Assembly (NCBI RefSeq): GCF_014854695.1 | Contig: NZ_CP027557.1 | Coordinates: 2,666,001 to 2,730,000 of the forward strand | DNA: 64,000 nt | Direction of reading: 5' to 3' | DNA from: Rhodococcus rhodochrous | Lineage (GTDB): Bacteria > Actinomycetota > Actinomycetes > Mycobacteriales > Mycobacteriaceae | In this document: positions 44,261 through 53,524 of the stretch, piece by piece | How positions within the stretch are numbered: the first letter of the stretch is position 1 | Layout: the number at the start of each line of letters is the position of its first letter | Notes under the pieces: generated by a model | What the model was told of the DNA's origin: nothing | Seen by the model: the letters and a program-made list of their open reading frames with translations, nothing else | The model's database searches: none | Program-made: the position numbers and the translations under genes

Positions 44261-45535
44261 GTGGACCGTCCCAGTTCACGCGAACGACTGAGTTACCTGG
44301 TCCGCGGTGCCGTGGCGTTCACCGTGGCCGTCGGGGTCGCGGCCGTGATGGTGCTGCGTGGCACCGGTGCGCTCGATCGGACCGAAGACGTCTTCGTCGA
44401 GGTGCCCTCGGCCGTCGGCCTCGTCAACGCCGGAGCGCCGGTCCGGTATCTCGGCGTCGACATCGGTCGGATCGCCTCGATCGAGGCCGGCGCCACCGAA
44501 TCGCGGGTGCGACTCGCGATCGACGTCGGCGCCTCCCGCACGATCCCGTCCGACGTCCTGGTGCGCGTGGTGCCCCGCACCTTCTTCGGCGACATCTACG
44601 TCGAGCTGGTGACCGATACCGACGAAGAGAATGCTGCGCGCCGCAGTTCCGCGCGCACTGAGGCGGTCGCACTCGCCGACGTCGACTCGATCGCCGTCGA
44701 CACCGGCCCCGAGGCCGTCGCGATGTACGACGTGTTCACCCGCATGTCGAGTGTGCTCGAGCAGATGCAGCCGCAGGAGATGGCCAAGGCCCTCGATGCG
44801 CTCGGGCGAGCCCTGGACGGCAACGGTGAGACCATCGGACGCACCATCGACCGGCTCGCCGTGACCACCGGCCAGCTCACTCCGTCGCTGAACGGGTTCA
44901 TCGACGCGACACCGCAATTCGTCACGGTCATAGAATCGCTCCAGGCCGCGACCCCGGACATGATAGGCATGCTCTCCGCCGCGACCGAGGTCTCCCGGGC
45001 CATCGTCGAACACCGCGGCGACCTGGCCGACACGATGGGAGCGGCGACCCTGCTCGCCGCCTCCGTCGACGGATTCACCGGCCCCAGACTGGACACGATG
45101 ATCACGGTCACCGACTCGGTCGGCACGATCCTTGCGACCACCGGCGCCGACCCGGACGGCCTCTATGCCACCCTCGCGAACGCGGAGACCTTCGGCGCCG
45201 CCGGGACCCGGGTCTTCGGCAGTGGCCGGTTCGACATCACCGCCGTCCCGACCTTTGCCGGCCCGCTGCCCTACACCGCCGCGGATTGCCCGAGCTACGG
45301 GTCTCTGACCGGCGCGAACTGCAACAGCCCCGGTAACGGCTCCTACAGTGCCGCCAAGCCGGTGATCAACGCGGCCGCCGAGGCCGGCCCCCTGCAACTT
45401 CTCGAGCAGCAATTGCGCGGCGAGCCCGCTGCGGCGCCGGCGGAACAGAGCACGGCGGAGCCCACCGGACCGCACGCCGCGGTCACGGCACTGCTCGCCC
45501 CCCTCTTCCGCGGAAGCGAGGTACGGATTCCGTGA
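44261..45535 (+). CDS. mceA: MceA-position MCE-domain protein
   Basis: A 424-residue protein with one N-terminal transmembrane anchor (GAVAFTVAVGVAAVMVLRGT), an MCE/MlaD domain at about residues 45-125 (VGLVNAGAPVRYLGVDIGRI) and a long helical needle domain. A Pro/Ala-rich C-terminus follows a four-cysteine segment (TAADCPSYGSLTGANCNSPG). It is one of six subunits that form a tunnel for hydrophobic substrates across the periplasm. GTG start. Its stop overlaps the GTG of mceB by four bases. Confidence 0.92.
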   Translation: MDRPSSRERLSYLVRGAVAFTVAVGVAAVMVLRGTGALDRTEDVFVEVPSAVGLVNAGAPVRYLGVDIGRIASIEAGATESRVRLAIDVGASRTIPSDVLVRVVPRTFFGDIYVELVTDTDEENAARRSSARTEAVALADVDSIAVDTGPEAVAMYDVFTRMSSVLEQMQPQEMAKALDALGRALDGNGETIGRTIDRLAVTTGQLTPSLNGFIDATPQFVTVIESLQAATPDMIGMLSAATEVSRAIVEHRGDLADTMGAATLLAASVDGFTGPRLDTMITVTDSVGTILATTGADPDGLYATLANAETFGAAGTRVFGSGRFDITAVPTFAGPLPYTAADCPSYGSLTGANCNSPGNGSYSAAKPVINAAAEAGPLQLLEQQLRGEPAAAPAEQSTAEPTGPHAAVTALLAPLFRGSEVRIP

Positions 45536-46572
45536 AACTGACACGACTCCAGGTCTCGACCCTGGTCGGCTACTGCACCATCGGCGTCGTCTGCGGCACC
45601 CTGGTCTACAACGCGCTGGCCGTGCCGGTGCGGGGTGCGAGCGACAACTACGTCCTCGAGTTCACCGATGTCGAAGGACTCAACCCCGGCAACCCCGTGA
45701 CCCTGTCCGGGGTGCGGGTGGGCCGGGTCGACGCGGTCGACGTCGCCGACACCGTCGACGGTCGCGCGCTCGCCCGCGTCACCGTCGAGGTCGAACGGGG
45801 ACGCACTCTCCCGAAGGACGTCGAGGCGTCCGTCCGGTACGGCGACATGCTCGGCGCCCGCTATGTTGCGCTGACCCTGCCCGAGGCGGAGGTCCCCGCC
45901 GGATCCGACGACAGCGAGATGCTCGAACCGGGAGGTGTGGTGCCCGTCGCGCAGACCGCCCCGCCCATCGACCTCACCGCCCTGATGAACGGTTTCCGGC
46001 CCCTGTTCGAGTCGTTGCCCCCGCAGGAGGTGAACGTTCTCGCCCGGAACGTGGTCGACACCTTCAACGGCCGAGGCGACGCGGTCGCCCGGTTCCTGGA
46101 CCGGGTGGCGGTGCTGTCGACGCAGCTCGGCGACCGCGAACATATCCTCGGCGAGGTCACAATCAACATGAACCGCATCCTCGGTTCGCTCGACAACCGG
46201 CACGACGAACTACGCGACCTCACCGACGGGCTCGCCGCGCTCAGCGCCTCGGTGGTGGGGGACGGGCAGCAACTGGCCGCCTTCCTCGACACCGGTGCGC
46301 AGAGCGTGTCCGCACTGGCGGACACCATCGCCGACTCGCAGGGCGCCTTCACGCGCAGCCTGCAGCAGTTCGGAGCCGTCACCGACCAGTGGATCGCGTC
46401 GACACCCGAGTTCGAACGCATGCTCGCCGGCCTGCCTGCCTTCGCCGACAACATCAATCACACGGGGCAGTACGGCAGCTTCATCAGTCTCTACCTCTGC
46501 AATTTCACCCTGAAAGCAGGCGACGCGGAAGTGAACATCTTCGGCCCGACCCATTCGCCGGTGTGCTCATGA
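45532..46572 (+). CDS. mceB: MceB-position MCE-domain protein
   Basis: A 346-residue MCE protein with an N-terminal membrane anchor (VGYCTIGVVCGTLVYNALAV), the MCE core VEGLNPGNPVTLSGVRVGRV and a helical tail. It ends with the short Cys-containing C-terminus SLYLCNFTLKAGDAEVNIFG seen in MceB-type subunits. GTG start overlapping mceA. Its stop overlaps the ATG of a small membrane protein gene (ATGA), so translation continues directly. Confidence 0.92.
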   Translation: MKLTRLQVSTLVGYCTIGVVCGTLVYNALAVPVRGASDNYVLEFTDVEGLNPGNPVTLSGVRVGRVDAVDVADTVDGRALARVTVEVERGRTLPKDVEASVRYGDMLGARYVALTLPEAEVPAGSDDSEMLEPGGVVPVAQTAPPIDLTALMNGFRPLFESLPPQEVNVLARNVVDTFNGRGDAVARFLDRVAVLSTQLGDREHILGEVTINMNRILGSLDNRHDELRDLTDGLAALSASVVGDGQQLAAFLDTGAQSVSALADTIADSQGAFTRSLQQFGAVTDQWIASTPEFERMLAGLPAFADNINHTGQYGSFISLYLCNFTLKAGDAEVNIFGPTHSPVCS

Positions 46573-46793
46573 TGACCCTCACCCGAATCATCGATCTGCT
46601 CGTGCGTTTCGTCACCGCACTCGGTGGCCGCATCGGCCGCGTGCCCCAGTTCGCGGCCTGGACGGTCGTCGTCGTGGTGGCGGTCGTCGGTGTCTCGCTT
46701 GTCGCGGTGGGCATCACCTACATCGACGATCTCGTGCACGTCCTCGAAGGCGACGCAGCCTCGGCAGCCGGGGGAGGGGCACGCATCCGATGA
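46569..46793 (+). CDS. Small single-pass membrane protein inside the mce operon
   Basis: A 74-residue protein with one central transmembrane helix (FAAWTVVVVVAVVGVSLVAVG) and short hydrophilic ends. It begins at an ATG overlapping the mceB stop and ends overlapping the mceC ATG, four bases each, so it is translationally coupled on both sides. It lacks an MCE domain and is not the remainder of one. I do not recognise its family. Its embedded position argues for a structural role in the Mce complex. Confidence 0.75.
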   Translation: MMTLTRIIDLLVRFVTALGGRIGRVPQFAAWTVVVVVAVVGVSLVAVGITYIDDLVHVLEGDAASAAGGGARIR

Positions 46794-47842
46794 TGTTCCT
46801 CGTCAAGCTCATCGACGTCTTCGTCGGTGCCCTCGAATTCCTGTTCGGCGGTGGCCGACGGCAGAACACCACCCACATGCCGCTCGTACTCGGTACCATC
46901 GGAATCTTCGTCCTCGTCATCGGCCTCGGTGCCGCCGTGGGACTTCCGCGGGTGTGGTACCAGGTGCGCACCGAGCCGTACACGGCCGAGTTCACCAACG
47001 CCGCCGGACTCGCCACCGGCGATCCGGTCTACGTCGCGGGCGTGCCCGCCGGGCGCGTGGAGGGCATCCGGCTCGCCGGCACCCACGTCGACGTCGACTT
47101 CCGCCTCGACAAGCAGCGCGGCGTGGGCAACACTTCCACCGCCTCGGTGCGGCTCGAAACCGTGCTCGGCAAGCGGTATCTCGACCTCCGTCCCGCCGGA
47201 GTCGACGACGGGTCGAACCGGATCCCGCTGGCCCGCACCACCGTTCCCTACTCGCTCGACGAGATCGGAGCCGGTGCCGACGCGGTCGCCGAGGATCTCG
47301 ACCTCGACGCGATGACCGAGATGATGAGCACCCTGTCGCAGGTGCTGCCGCGGGAGAGCGACGAGCTCGACCGTGCCCTCACCGGTATCAGCGCCGCCTC
47401 GACCGCGTTCTCGCGGCACGGCGTACAGTTCGACCAGCTCCTCGACACCGCCCGGAAGCTCTCGGAGATGGCGGTCGACCAGCAGGACACCCTGGTGCAG
47501 AATGCGGTCGACGCCCGCACCCTCGTGCAGACCCTCGTCGTCCGCAAGGACACGCTCACCCAGCTCGTCGACAACCTGCGGGTCGTCATCGCGACCATGT
47601 CGGAGACGCTCACCGCCAACCGCGCCGACGCCGACCGGCTCGTCGCCGACCTGGTGGAGGTCTCCGGGACCCTCCAGCGCAACGCCGACCAGATCGGCCT
47701 GCTCATGGACCGTCTGCCCCCGGCCCTGCGCACCGTCACCGATGCCACGGGCAACGGTTCGTGGGCGGACGTCGTCACCCCGGCCACGGTCCTTCCCGAC
47801 AATCTTCTCTGCGCGATCGGAGTGATGCAGGAATGCCGGTGA
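46790..47842 (+). CDS. mceC: MceC-position MCE-domain protein
   Basis: A 350-residue protein with a transmembrane anchor near residues 30-55 (LVLGTIGIFVLVIGLGAAVG), an MCE domain (AAGLATGDPVYVAGVPAGRV) and a helical domain rich in leucine heptads. The C-terminus has the two-Cys ending AIGVMQECR. The anchor begins further in than in mceA/B because of a 30-residue lead. Its stop falls inside the start of mceD, an overlap of ten bases. Confidence 0.92.
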   Translation: MMFLVKLIDVFVGALEFLFGGGRRQNTTHMPLVLGTIGIFVLVIGLGAAVGLPRVWYQVRTEPYTAEFTNAAGLATGDPVYVAGVPAGRVEGIRLAGTHVDVDFRLDKQRGVGNTSTASVRLETVLGKRYLDLRPAGVDDGSNRIPLARTTVPYSLDEIGAGADAVAEDLDLDAMTEMMSTLSQVLPRESDELDRALTGISAASTAFSRHGVQFDQLLDTARKLSEMAVDQQDTLVQNAVDARTLVQTLVVRKDTLTQLVDNLRVVIATMSETLTANRADADRLVADLVEVSGTLQRNADQIGLLMDRLPPALRTVTDATGNGSWADVVTPATVLPDNLLCAIGVMQECR

Positions 47843-48957
47843 CCTCGACACCGACGGGAACCTCGCGACGAAAGAAGATCGTCGCGGCGACCCTTGTCCT
47901 ACTCCTCCTGATCGCACTGCCCGCGTGGTACGTCTTCGGCCGCACCGACCGCAGCCACACCGTCCACGCCGACTTCGAATACGTCAACGGCATCTACGTG
48001 GGCAGCACCGTCGCCGTGCTCGGCGTGGAGGTCGGCACCGTCACCGACATCGAACCCCAGGGGACCTCGGTACGGGTGACGATGACCGTCCCCGACGAGG
48101 TGACACTGCCCGAGGACGTCTCCGCCTACGTGATGAGCCCCGCGATCATCAGCGAACGCTACGTCGAACTGGGCCCCGCCTACGACGGCGGCCCGAGCTT
48201 CCCGGACGGCGGGGTGATCCCGAAGGACCGCAGCCACTCGCCGATCGACATCGACAACATGCTCGACAGCCTGTCCACGATCATCGAGACGATGGGACCG
48301 GACAACGCCGACCTCGGCGCCGTCCTCACCAGCGGAGCCGACGTGTGGGAGGGGCGCGGCGCGGCCTTCCACGACGCCATCGCCGATCTCGCCGCCGCCA
48401 CGGGCGTCGTCGGGGCATCCAGCGAGGACTTCGCACTGCTCGTCGAGAATCTGTCGATGCTGCTGCGCGCCCTCGACGAACGGTCGGTGGGTCTCGACAG
48501 CATGGTCACCGATCTCAGTGCGCTCGCCGCGGTCTGGGAGGAGAGCGATCTCGACGTCACCGATCCGTTGCAGCAACTGCAGGTCGTGTTCGACGAGGTC
48601 GACACCTTCGTTGCTCAGCACCAGGAGAGCTTCGGTGCGATCTCCGACAACCTGAAGGTCATCGGCGACACGCTCGGCGAGAACCCGCAGGGCCTGGCCG
48701 AGTTCATGGACCTCGTCCCGTTGATGATGGAGAACCTGACCAACACGATCGGCCCCGACGGTCGCGGCCGCATCCGTCTGAACATCTCCACCGCGCTGAC
48801 GCAGTTCGCGGTCGCGGCCCCACTGTGCGCGGAGCACCCGCTCCCGTTGTGCACGGGAGCCGGCTTCACCAACCCGATCTCCTTCCCGATCAGCGCCTCG
48901 GATCCGCTCGGCATCGTCAGCGCGGTCACCGGTGGACAACCAGGAGGCAACCCGTGA
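47833..48957 (+). CDS. mceD: MceD-position MCE-domain protein
   Basis: A 374-residue MCE protein from the ATG at 47833. It has the anchor VAATLVLLLLIALPAWYVFG after a basic SRRKK, the MCE core VNGIYVGSTVAVLGVEVGTV and a long helical domain. The C-terminal region has a Cys pair (APLCAEHPLPLCTGAGF), typical of the MceD slot. Its stop overlaps the GTG of mceE by four bases. Confidence 0.92.
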   Translation: MPVTSTPTGTSRRKKIVAATLVLLLLIALPAWYVFGRTDRSHTVHADFEYVNGIYVGSTVAVLGVEVGTVTDIEPQGTSVRVTMTVPDEVTLPEDVSAYVMSPAIISERYVELGPAYDGGPSFPDGGVIPKDRSHSPIDIDNMLDSLSTIIETMGPDNADLGAVLTSGADVWEGRGAAFHDAIADLAAATGVVGASSEDFALLVENLSMLLRALDERSVGLDSMVTDLSALAAVWEESDLDVTDPLQQLQVVFDEVDTFVAQHQESFGAISDNLKVIGDTLGENPQGLAEFMDLVPLMMENLTNTIGPDGRGRIRLNISTALTQFAVAAPLCAEHPLPLCTGAGFTNPISFPISASDPLGIVSAVTGGQPGGNP

Positions 48958-50048
48958 GCCCAGTTTCTGCAGCGTCACCGCGCCGATCCGTGACGCGGGG
49001 CCCGGCCCTCGTCGGTGCTGCTCTCACCTGCGCGGCAGTGATGTCCGGATGCGGCTACGGCATTCAGGATCTCCCCGTCGGACGCTCCATCGGTGGTGGC
49101 GACTTCGAGGTCACCGTGCAACTGCCGTCCGCGGACGGCCTGGTCCTCGGAGCCGACGTGCGCTACGGCCAGCAGATCGTCGGTCGCGTCGCCGGACTCG
49201 ACACCGCGCCCGGGGGCGCCGACGTGCGGGTCTCGCTCGAGGAGGAGCTCGAGGTCCCGTCCGATGTCCTCGTCTCCGTCGAGATCCCGTCCGCGCTGGG
49301 CAGCCCGTACCTGCGGCTCGTCCCGCCACCGAACCCGAGTTCGTCGCTGCTCGCCGACGGTGACGTCGTCTCCGAGCAGAATGTCGACCTCGGTCCCCGG
49401 GTCGAGACGATGCTCGCCGCACTCGGCAATGTCGTCAGCGGCAGCGGCCTGACCCAACTCGAAACCGTTGTGCGCGAACTCAACGTCGCGTTCACCGGCC
49501 GATCCGGAAGCGTCCAGGCCCTCGCCGACACCGCCACCGAGATGATGACCCGCGCGATCGACGAACAGACCTCCTTCGACCAGGCCATGACGCTCGCCGC
49601 CGACGTCACCCGACGGATGGTCGAGGAGGAGGAGATGTTCGACCGCTATCTCGTCGAAACCGCCGGCGCTGTCGACGTGCTGGTGGCCCAGCGCGAGAGC
49701 ATGGCCTCTCTGCTCGACGCCACCACGCGCCTGGCGGCAAACGTCAACGAGTTGACCGCCGCGACCCCCGAGGGGGTCGGCGGACTGTTGCGCGACGCCG
49801 ACACGATCACCGCCACGCTCGCGTCGTTCAACGACCGCATCGGCACCACCCTCGTCAACATGAACGCCTTCATGGCCGCCTTCGACAGTTCCGTCCGCGG
49901 CGACTACCTGGTGTTCGACGGTGCCCTGGAGATCCCGGAGAGTCTCGACACGATCTTCACCGGCGGCTATTTCACCGGTGACTTCACCGGATTCGACGAC
50001 GCATCCGCACCGGCCTCGCTGGAAGAACTGCTCGGAGGAGAGCGATGA
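48954..50048 (+). CDS. mceE: MceE-position lipoprotein with MCE domain
   Basis: A 364-residue protein with a lipoprotein signal: hydrophobic ALVGAALTCAAVMSGC, the last Cys being the lipidation site. This is the hallmark of the MceE (LprK-like) subunit. An MCE domain (ADGLVLGADVRYGQQIVGRV) and a helical domain follow. It would be anchored by lipid rather than by a transmembrane helix. GTG start overlapping mceD and a stop overlapping the mceF ATG by four bases. Confidence 0.93.
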   Translation: MSPVSAASPRRSVTRGPALVGAALTCAAVMSGCGYGIQDLPVGRSIGGGDFEVTVQLPSADGLVLGADVRYGQQIVGRVAGLDTAPGGADVRVSLEEELEVPSDVLVSVEIPSALGSPYLRLVPPPNPSSSLLADGDVVSEQNVDLGPRVETMLAALGNVVSGSGLTQLETVVRELNVAFTGRSGSVQALADTATEMMTRAIDEQTSFDQAMTLAADVTRRMVEEEEMFDRYLVETAGAVDVLVAQRESMASLLDATTRLAANVNELTAATPEGVGGLLRDADTITATLASFNDRIGTTLVNMNAFMAAFDSSVRGDYLVFDGALEIPESLDTIFTGGYFTGDFTGFDDASAPASLEELLGGER

Positions 50049-51262
50049 AGAAGATCGTCGTCGTCCAGCTGGTCCTGTTCGTCATCACCGCGCTGACCGT
50101 GGTGCCCTACGGCATCTACTACATCGTCGGACCCACCGGCGTCGGCGACCGCATCAACATCCACGCCACGGTCGACAACGCCCTCGGTGTCGGCGAGGGC
50201 ACCGTCGTGACCTATCGCGGTGTCCAGGCGGGCATGGTCACCGGCATCGGATTCGACCCCGAGACCCGGGGTGCCCGAATCGATTTCGCGCTCGACGGTG
50301 ACACCCGTATCCCCGTCGACTCCTACGCCAAGATCACCCAGGGCACCATGGCCGGCATGCTCAACGTCGACATCTTTCCGCGTGTCGACCACGGCCCCTA
50401 TCTCTCCGACGGCGACGAGATCGCGATGCCCGCAGACGAACAGCCCACCCAGATCTCCGAAACGCTCGCCCATACCGCCGATCTGCTCGAAACCATCGAC
50501 CCCGCGGTGATCTCGACCGTCGGTCAGGAGCTCGGCAGCGCCTTCGAAGGACTCGGACCCGACCTGGCCCGTCTCGTCACCGACGCCGACCGGCTCTCCG
50601 CGCAGCTGGCCGAGGACGCACCCGCCGTCGCCGAACTGCTCGACCGCGCGGCCGGATTGACAGGCACCATGGCCGAGAACTCCAGCGAGTTCGTCGACGG
50701 GATGGCGTCGGCGCGGACCGTCGCCGAATCACTACAGGCCAACGAGGATCGCATCGCCTCGATGATGGCCACCGGCCCCGACGCGATGCGCCGTGCCGAC
50801 GAGGCCATCGGCGCGAACCAGGAGTCGTTCTCCGCGGTGCTCGCCAACCTCGGCGCCGTCGGTCCGGTGATCTCCGACCGGTCCGCGGCGCTGCGCACCG
50901 GCCTGGACGCGATTCCCCGCGGCCTGGCGGCACTCGAATCGATCGTGCACGGCGACCGCGCGGACTTCGCCCTGATTGCCACGCAGGGACCGGCCTGCTA
51001 CTACGACAATCCCCGCCGCGCGCTCGGCGACACGTCCCCGATCGAACCGAACCTCGACTACTACTGCCCACCGGGGCAGGACCTCGAGCAACGCGGCTCC
51101 CGCAACGCACCCCGCCCGAACGATCTCGGGCTCGGAGGCACCACCCCGGGAACGGTGATCGGACCACCCGTCGTCGCCGATCCGATCCTCATCCCGAGCG
51201 GCACCGAACTGCTGTACTTCTGGAAGAGCCTGCTGGAAGGCAACATTCATGGCACACGATGA
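50045..51262 (+). CDS. mceF: MceF-position MCE-domain protein
   Basis: A 405-residue subunit with the anchor VVVQLVLFVITALTVVPYGI, an MCE domain (NALGVGEGTVVTYRGVQAGM) and a long helical domain. The C-terminal segment GPACYYDNPRRALGDT, then DYYCPPGQDLEQRGSRNAP, is typical of MceF. It completes the hexamer of six Mce proteins. The end overlaps the Mce-associated gene by 14 bases. Confidence 0.92.
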   Translation: MKKIVVVQLVLFVITALTVVPYGIYYIVGPTGVGDRINIHATVDNALGVGEGTVVTYRGVQAGMVTGIGFDPETRGARIDFALDGDTRIPVDSYAKITQGTMAGMLNVDIFPRVDHGPYLSDGDEIAMPADEQPTQISETLAHTADLLETIDPAVISTVGQELGSAFEGLGPDLARLVTDADRLSAQLAEDAPAVAELLDRAAGLTGTMAENSSEFVDGMASARTVAESLQANEDRIASMMATGPDAMRRADEAIGANQESFSAVLANLGAVGPVISDRSAALRTGLDAIPRGLAALESIVHGDRADFALIATQGPACYYDNPRRALGDTSPIEPNLDYYCPPGQDLEQRGSRNAPRPNDLGLGGTTPGTVIGPPVVADPILIPSGTELLYFWKSLLEGNIHGTR

Positions 51263-51803
51263 CACCGGTACGGCAGTCCTCGACAAGACTCCGGTCGCAG
51301 AGTCCGCGACCGTCGAACGACGCTCGTCGAAACCCCGCGGGCTGGTGGTCGCGCTGATCCTCTCGATCAACGCTCTGCTCGGGATGCTGGCAGCGCTCGT
51401 CGTGGTCCTCGTCGATCACCGCACCGACGAGCAGACCGAGCAGGAGGCGGTGGCACTGGCGCGCGAGTACGCCGTGGTGATGTCGACCTTCGACTACCAG
51501 AACCTCGACGCCAACCGCGAACGGATCGCGGAGATGTCCACGCCGGCCTTCGCCGAACGCTACGGATCGATGGTCGACGCGCTGCGCGAACTCGTCACCG
51601 AGGGGCAGGGGAGCGCCGAAGCGCAGGCGCTGCACGCGGCCGCCGAGCACTCCGACGGCGACACCGCCACGGTGCTCGTCTTCGCCGACCAGAACGCCAC
51701 GAACGTCTCGACGCCCGACGGGGGCACCTCGCGTTTCCGCATGGTGTTCTCCCTGGTCCGCGTCGACGACCGCTGGCTCGTCGACAACGTCGAAACACTC
51801 TGA
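51249..51803 (+). CDS. Mce-associated membrane protein (Mam/Mas type)
   Basis: A 184-residue protein with one transmembrane helix (LVVALILSINALLGMLAALV) after a basic stretch, then a periplasmic domain of the nuclear-transport-factor-like type seen in Mce-associated proteins (AREYAVVMSTFDYQNLDANR, FRMVFSLVRVDDRWLVDNVE). Such proteins follow mce genes in Mycobacterium and Rhodococcus and stabilise the complex. It overlaps mceF by 14 bases, within one operon. Confidence 0.88.
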   Translation: MAHDDTGTAVLDKTPVAESATVERRSSKPRGLVVALILSINALLGMLAALVVVLVDHRTDEQTEQEAVALAREYAVVMSTFDYQNLDANRERIAEMSTPAFAERYGSMVDALRELVTEGQGSAEAQALHAAAEHSDGDTATVLVFADQNATNVSTPDGGTSRFRMVFSLVRVDDRWLVDNVETL

Positions 51804-51826
51804 CCCACACCACGAGGAGACACGCG

Positions 51827-52732
51827 ATGCCCACTCCCTATCTCGACGACCTGGACCGGGAACCGGTACTGAGCTCGCGCCGGACCCGCATCACCATCAC
51901 CAGCGGCCCCAACCGGTGGAGTCGCAAGCAGCACAAGGTCTCCGACGCCGTCGACTTCTGGTCGTTCGCCGGGGCCGCCGCGAACGTCATCATGCAGCTC
52001 GGCTGGCCCGAAGTGGCGTACGGCGTCATGGAGAGCAAGGTCGAATCCGGTTCGCTGGTCAAACACCCGTGGAAGCGGGCCCGCACCACCGCCACCTACC
52101 TGGCTGTGGCGATCCTCGGCAACGACGAGGACCGCAAGGCCTACCGCGAGGCCGTCAACGGTGCCCACCGGTTCGTGCGCTCCGACGAGAACAGCCCGGT
52201 CAAGTACAACGCGTTCAACCGCGAGCTGCAGTTGTGGGTCGCGGCCTGCCTGTATATCGGCATCGAGGACATGTACCAACTGCTGCACGGCAAGCTCGAC
52301 GACGAGCAGCTCGAGGCGTTCTACCGCACCGGCTCCACTCTCGGCACGACCCTGCAGGTCACCGAGGACATGTGGCCGACGACGCGAGCCGACTTCGACA
52401 GGTACTGGAACATCGCGTGCGAGAGGGTCGTCTTCGACGAGACCACCAAGGCGTACCTGATCGACCTGGTGGATCTGAAGATGATCAACTGGCCGATGCG
52501 TCTGATGTTCCGGAATCTGCTGCGCTTCCTCACCATCGGGAGCCTGCCCCCGATCTTCCGGGAAGCGCTCGATCTGGAATGGAGCGAAGCCGACCGCCGG
52601 CGTTACGAGCATCTGTTCGTGTTCGTCTCGTTCGTCAACCGGTTCATCCCGCGTTTCCTGCGGCACAGTGGAAGCGAAGCGCTCGTCGCCGATCTGCGTC
52701 GCCGCGTCAAGTCCGGCCGCAATCTGATCTGA
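51827..52732 (+). CDS. DUF2236 protein (MpaB/latex-clearing-like oxygenase family), first of two
   Basis: A 301-residue, mainly helical protein with the DUF2236 pattern: SFAGAAANVIMQLGWPEVAY, the HRFVRSDEN helix, the NRELQLWVAACLYIGIEDMY helix, and TLGTTLQVTEDMWPTTRADF. The family includes the fungal oxygenase MpaB and relates to haem-containing Lcp rubber oxygenases; bacterial members are mostly unassigned. GAGGAGACACGCG precedes the ATG. It follows the Mce-associated gene by 23 bases and precedes a second DUF2236 gene by seven, so oxidation of the imported lipid or terpenoid is a natural hypothesis. Confidence 0.82.
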   Translation: MPTPYLDDLDREPVLSSRRTRITITSGPNRWSRKQHKVSDAVDFWSFAGAAANVIMQLGWPEVAYGVMESKVESGSLVKHPWKRARTTATYLAVAILGNDEDRKAYREAVNGAHRFVRSDENSPVKYNAFNRELQLWVAACLYIGIEDMYQLLHGKLDDEQLEAFYRTGSTLGTTLQVTEDMWPTTRADFDRYWNIACERVVFDETTKAYLIDLVDLKMINWPMRLMFRNLLRFLTIGSLPPIFREALDLEWSEADRRRYEHLFVFVSFVNRFIPRFLRHSGSEALVADLRRRVKSGRNLI

Positions 52733-52739
52733 CAGGCGC

Positions 52740-53459
52740 ATGACCGTTCCCGACACCGACATCGACCCGGACGGGTTGCTCCGGCGCTATCTGCACGACC
52801 GGCGTTTCCTGCTCGTCCTGCCGCGCGCGGTGGCGCTGCAGATGCTGCATCCGGCGATCGCGGCGGGCATGGACCATTCGCGGACACCGCGCCGGCTCTG
52901 GTTGCACAATCGCCGGACGGTGCCCGTGCTCGTCCGCGCCGCCTACGACGATCGACACATCCGCCCGATCGTCCGGTTCGCGCACGAGGACGTGAAGGGA
53001 ACGGACGACCTCGGCCGCCGGTACCACGCGCTCGACCCGGACGTCTTCTTCTTCCAGCACGCCACCTACGTCGACACGCTCGTGACGATGATCGACGTCT
53101 TCGTCCGGCGCCTCGAGGTGGGGGAGAAGGAGGCGCTCTACCGGGACAGCTGCGCGTGGTACCGGCGCTACGGCATCTCGGATCGGCGGATGCCGCAGGA
53201 CTGGACAGAGTTCACGGACTATTTCGACGACGCTTGCGCCTCGGTCCTGGCACGCACACCCAGCGGCGACCGCTACCGCGACCAGATCCTGCGTCCCCGC
53301 GACTGGGTCCAGCGCGGGATCCCGGCCCGGGTCGTCCGCGCGCTGCTGCACCCGGCCGCGCGCACGCTGTGGGAAGTCGACGTCGGCGCCGCCGATCGAC
53401 GCGCACTGGCCGCGTACGCGACGTACCGGCGACTGCGTCGAGGACCGATCACGCGGTAA
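52740..53459 (+). CDS. DUF2236 protein (MpaB-like oxygenase family), second of two
   Basis: A 239-residue DUF2236 protein with the more canonical signatures: ALQMLHPAIAAGMDHS, FAHEDVKGTDDLGRRYHALD, PDVFFFQHATYVDTLVTMID and the YRDSCAWYRRYGISDRRMPQ helix. The conserved His residues in LMHPAIA-like, FAHED and QHATY are candidates for haem or metal contacts. It is shorter than and divergent from the first copy, so the two could be non-identical partners. It lies seven bases after the first and 65 before the MceG start. Confidence 0.82.
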   Translation: MTVPDTDIDPDGLLRRYLHDRRFLLVLPRAVALQMLHPAIAAGMDHSRTPRRLWLHNRRTVPVLVRAAYDDRHIRPIVRFAHEDVKGTDDLGRRYHALDPDVFFFQHATYVDTLVTMIDVFVRRLEVGEKEALYRDSCAWYRRYGISDRRMPQDWTEFTDYFDDACASVLARTPSGDRYRDQILRPRDWVQRGIPARVVRALLHPAARTLWEVDVGAADRRALAAYATYRRLRRGPITR

Positions 53460-53524
53460 CCGCACCGCGGATCGACAGAATGGATCATCACCCGGCACCG
53501 CGCCGGGTCCATCAGGAGGTAAGT

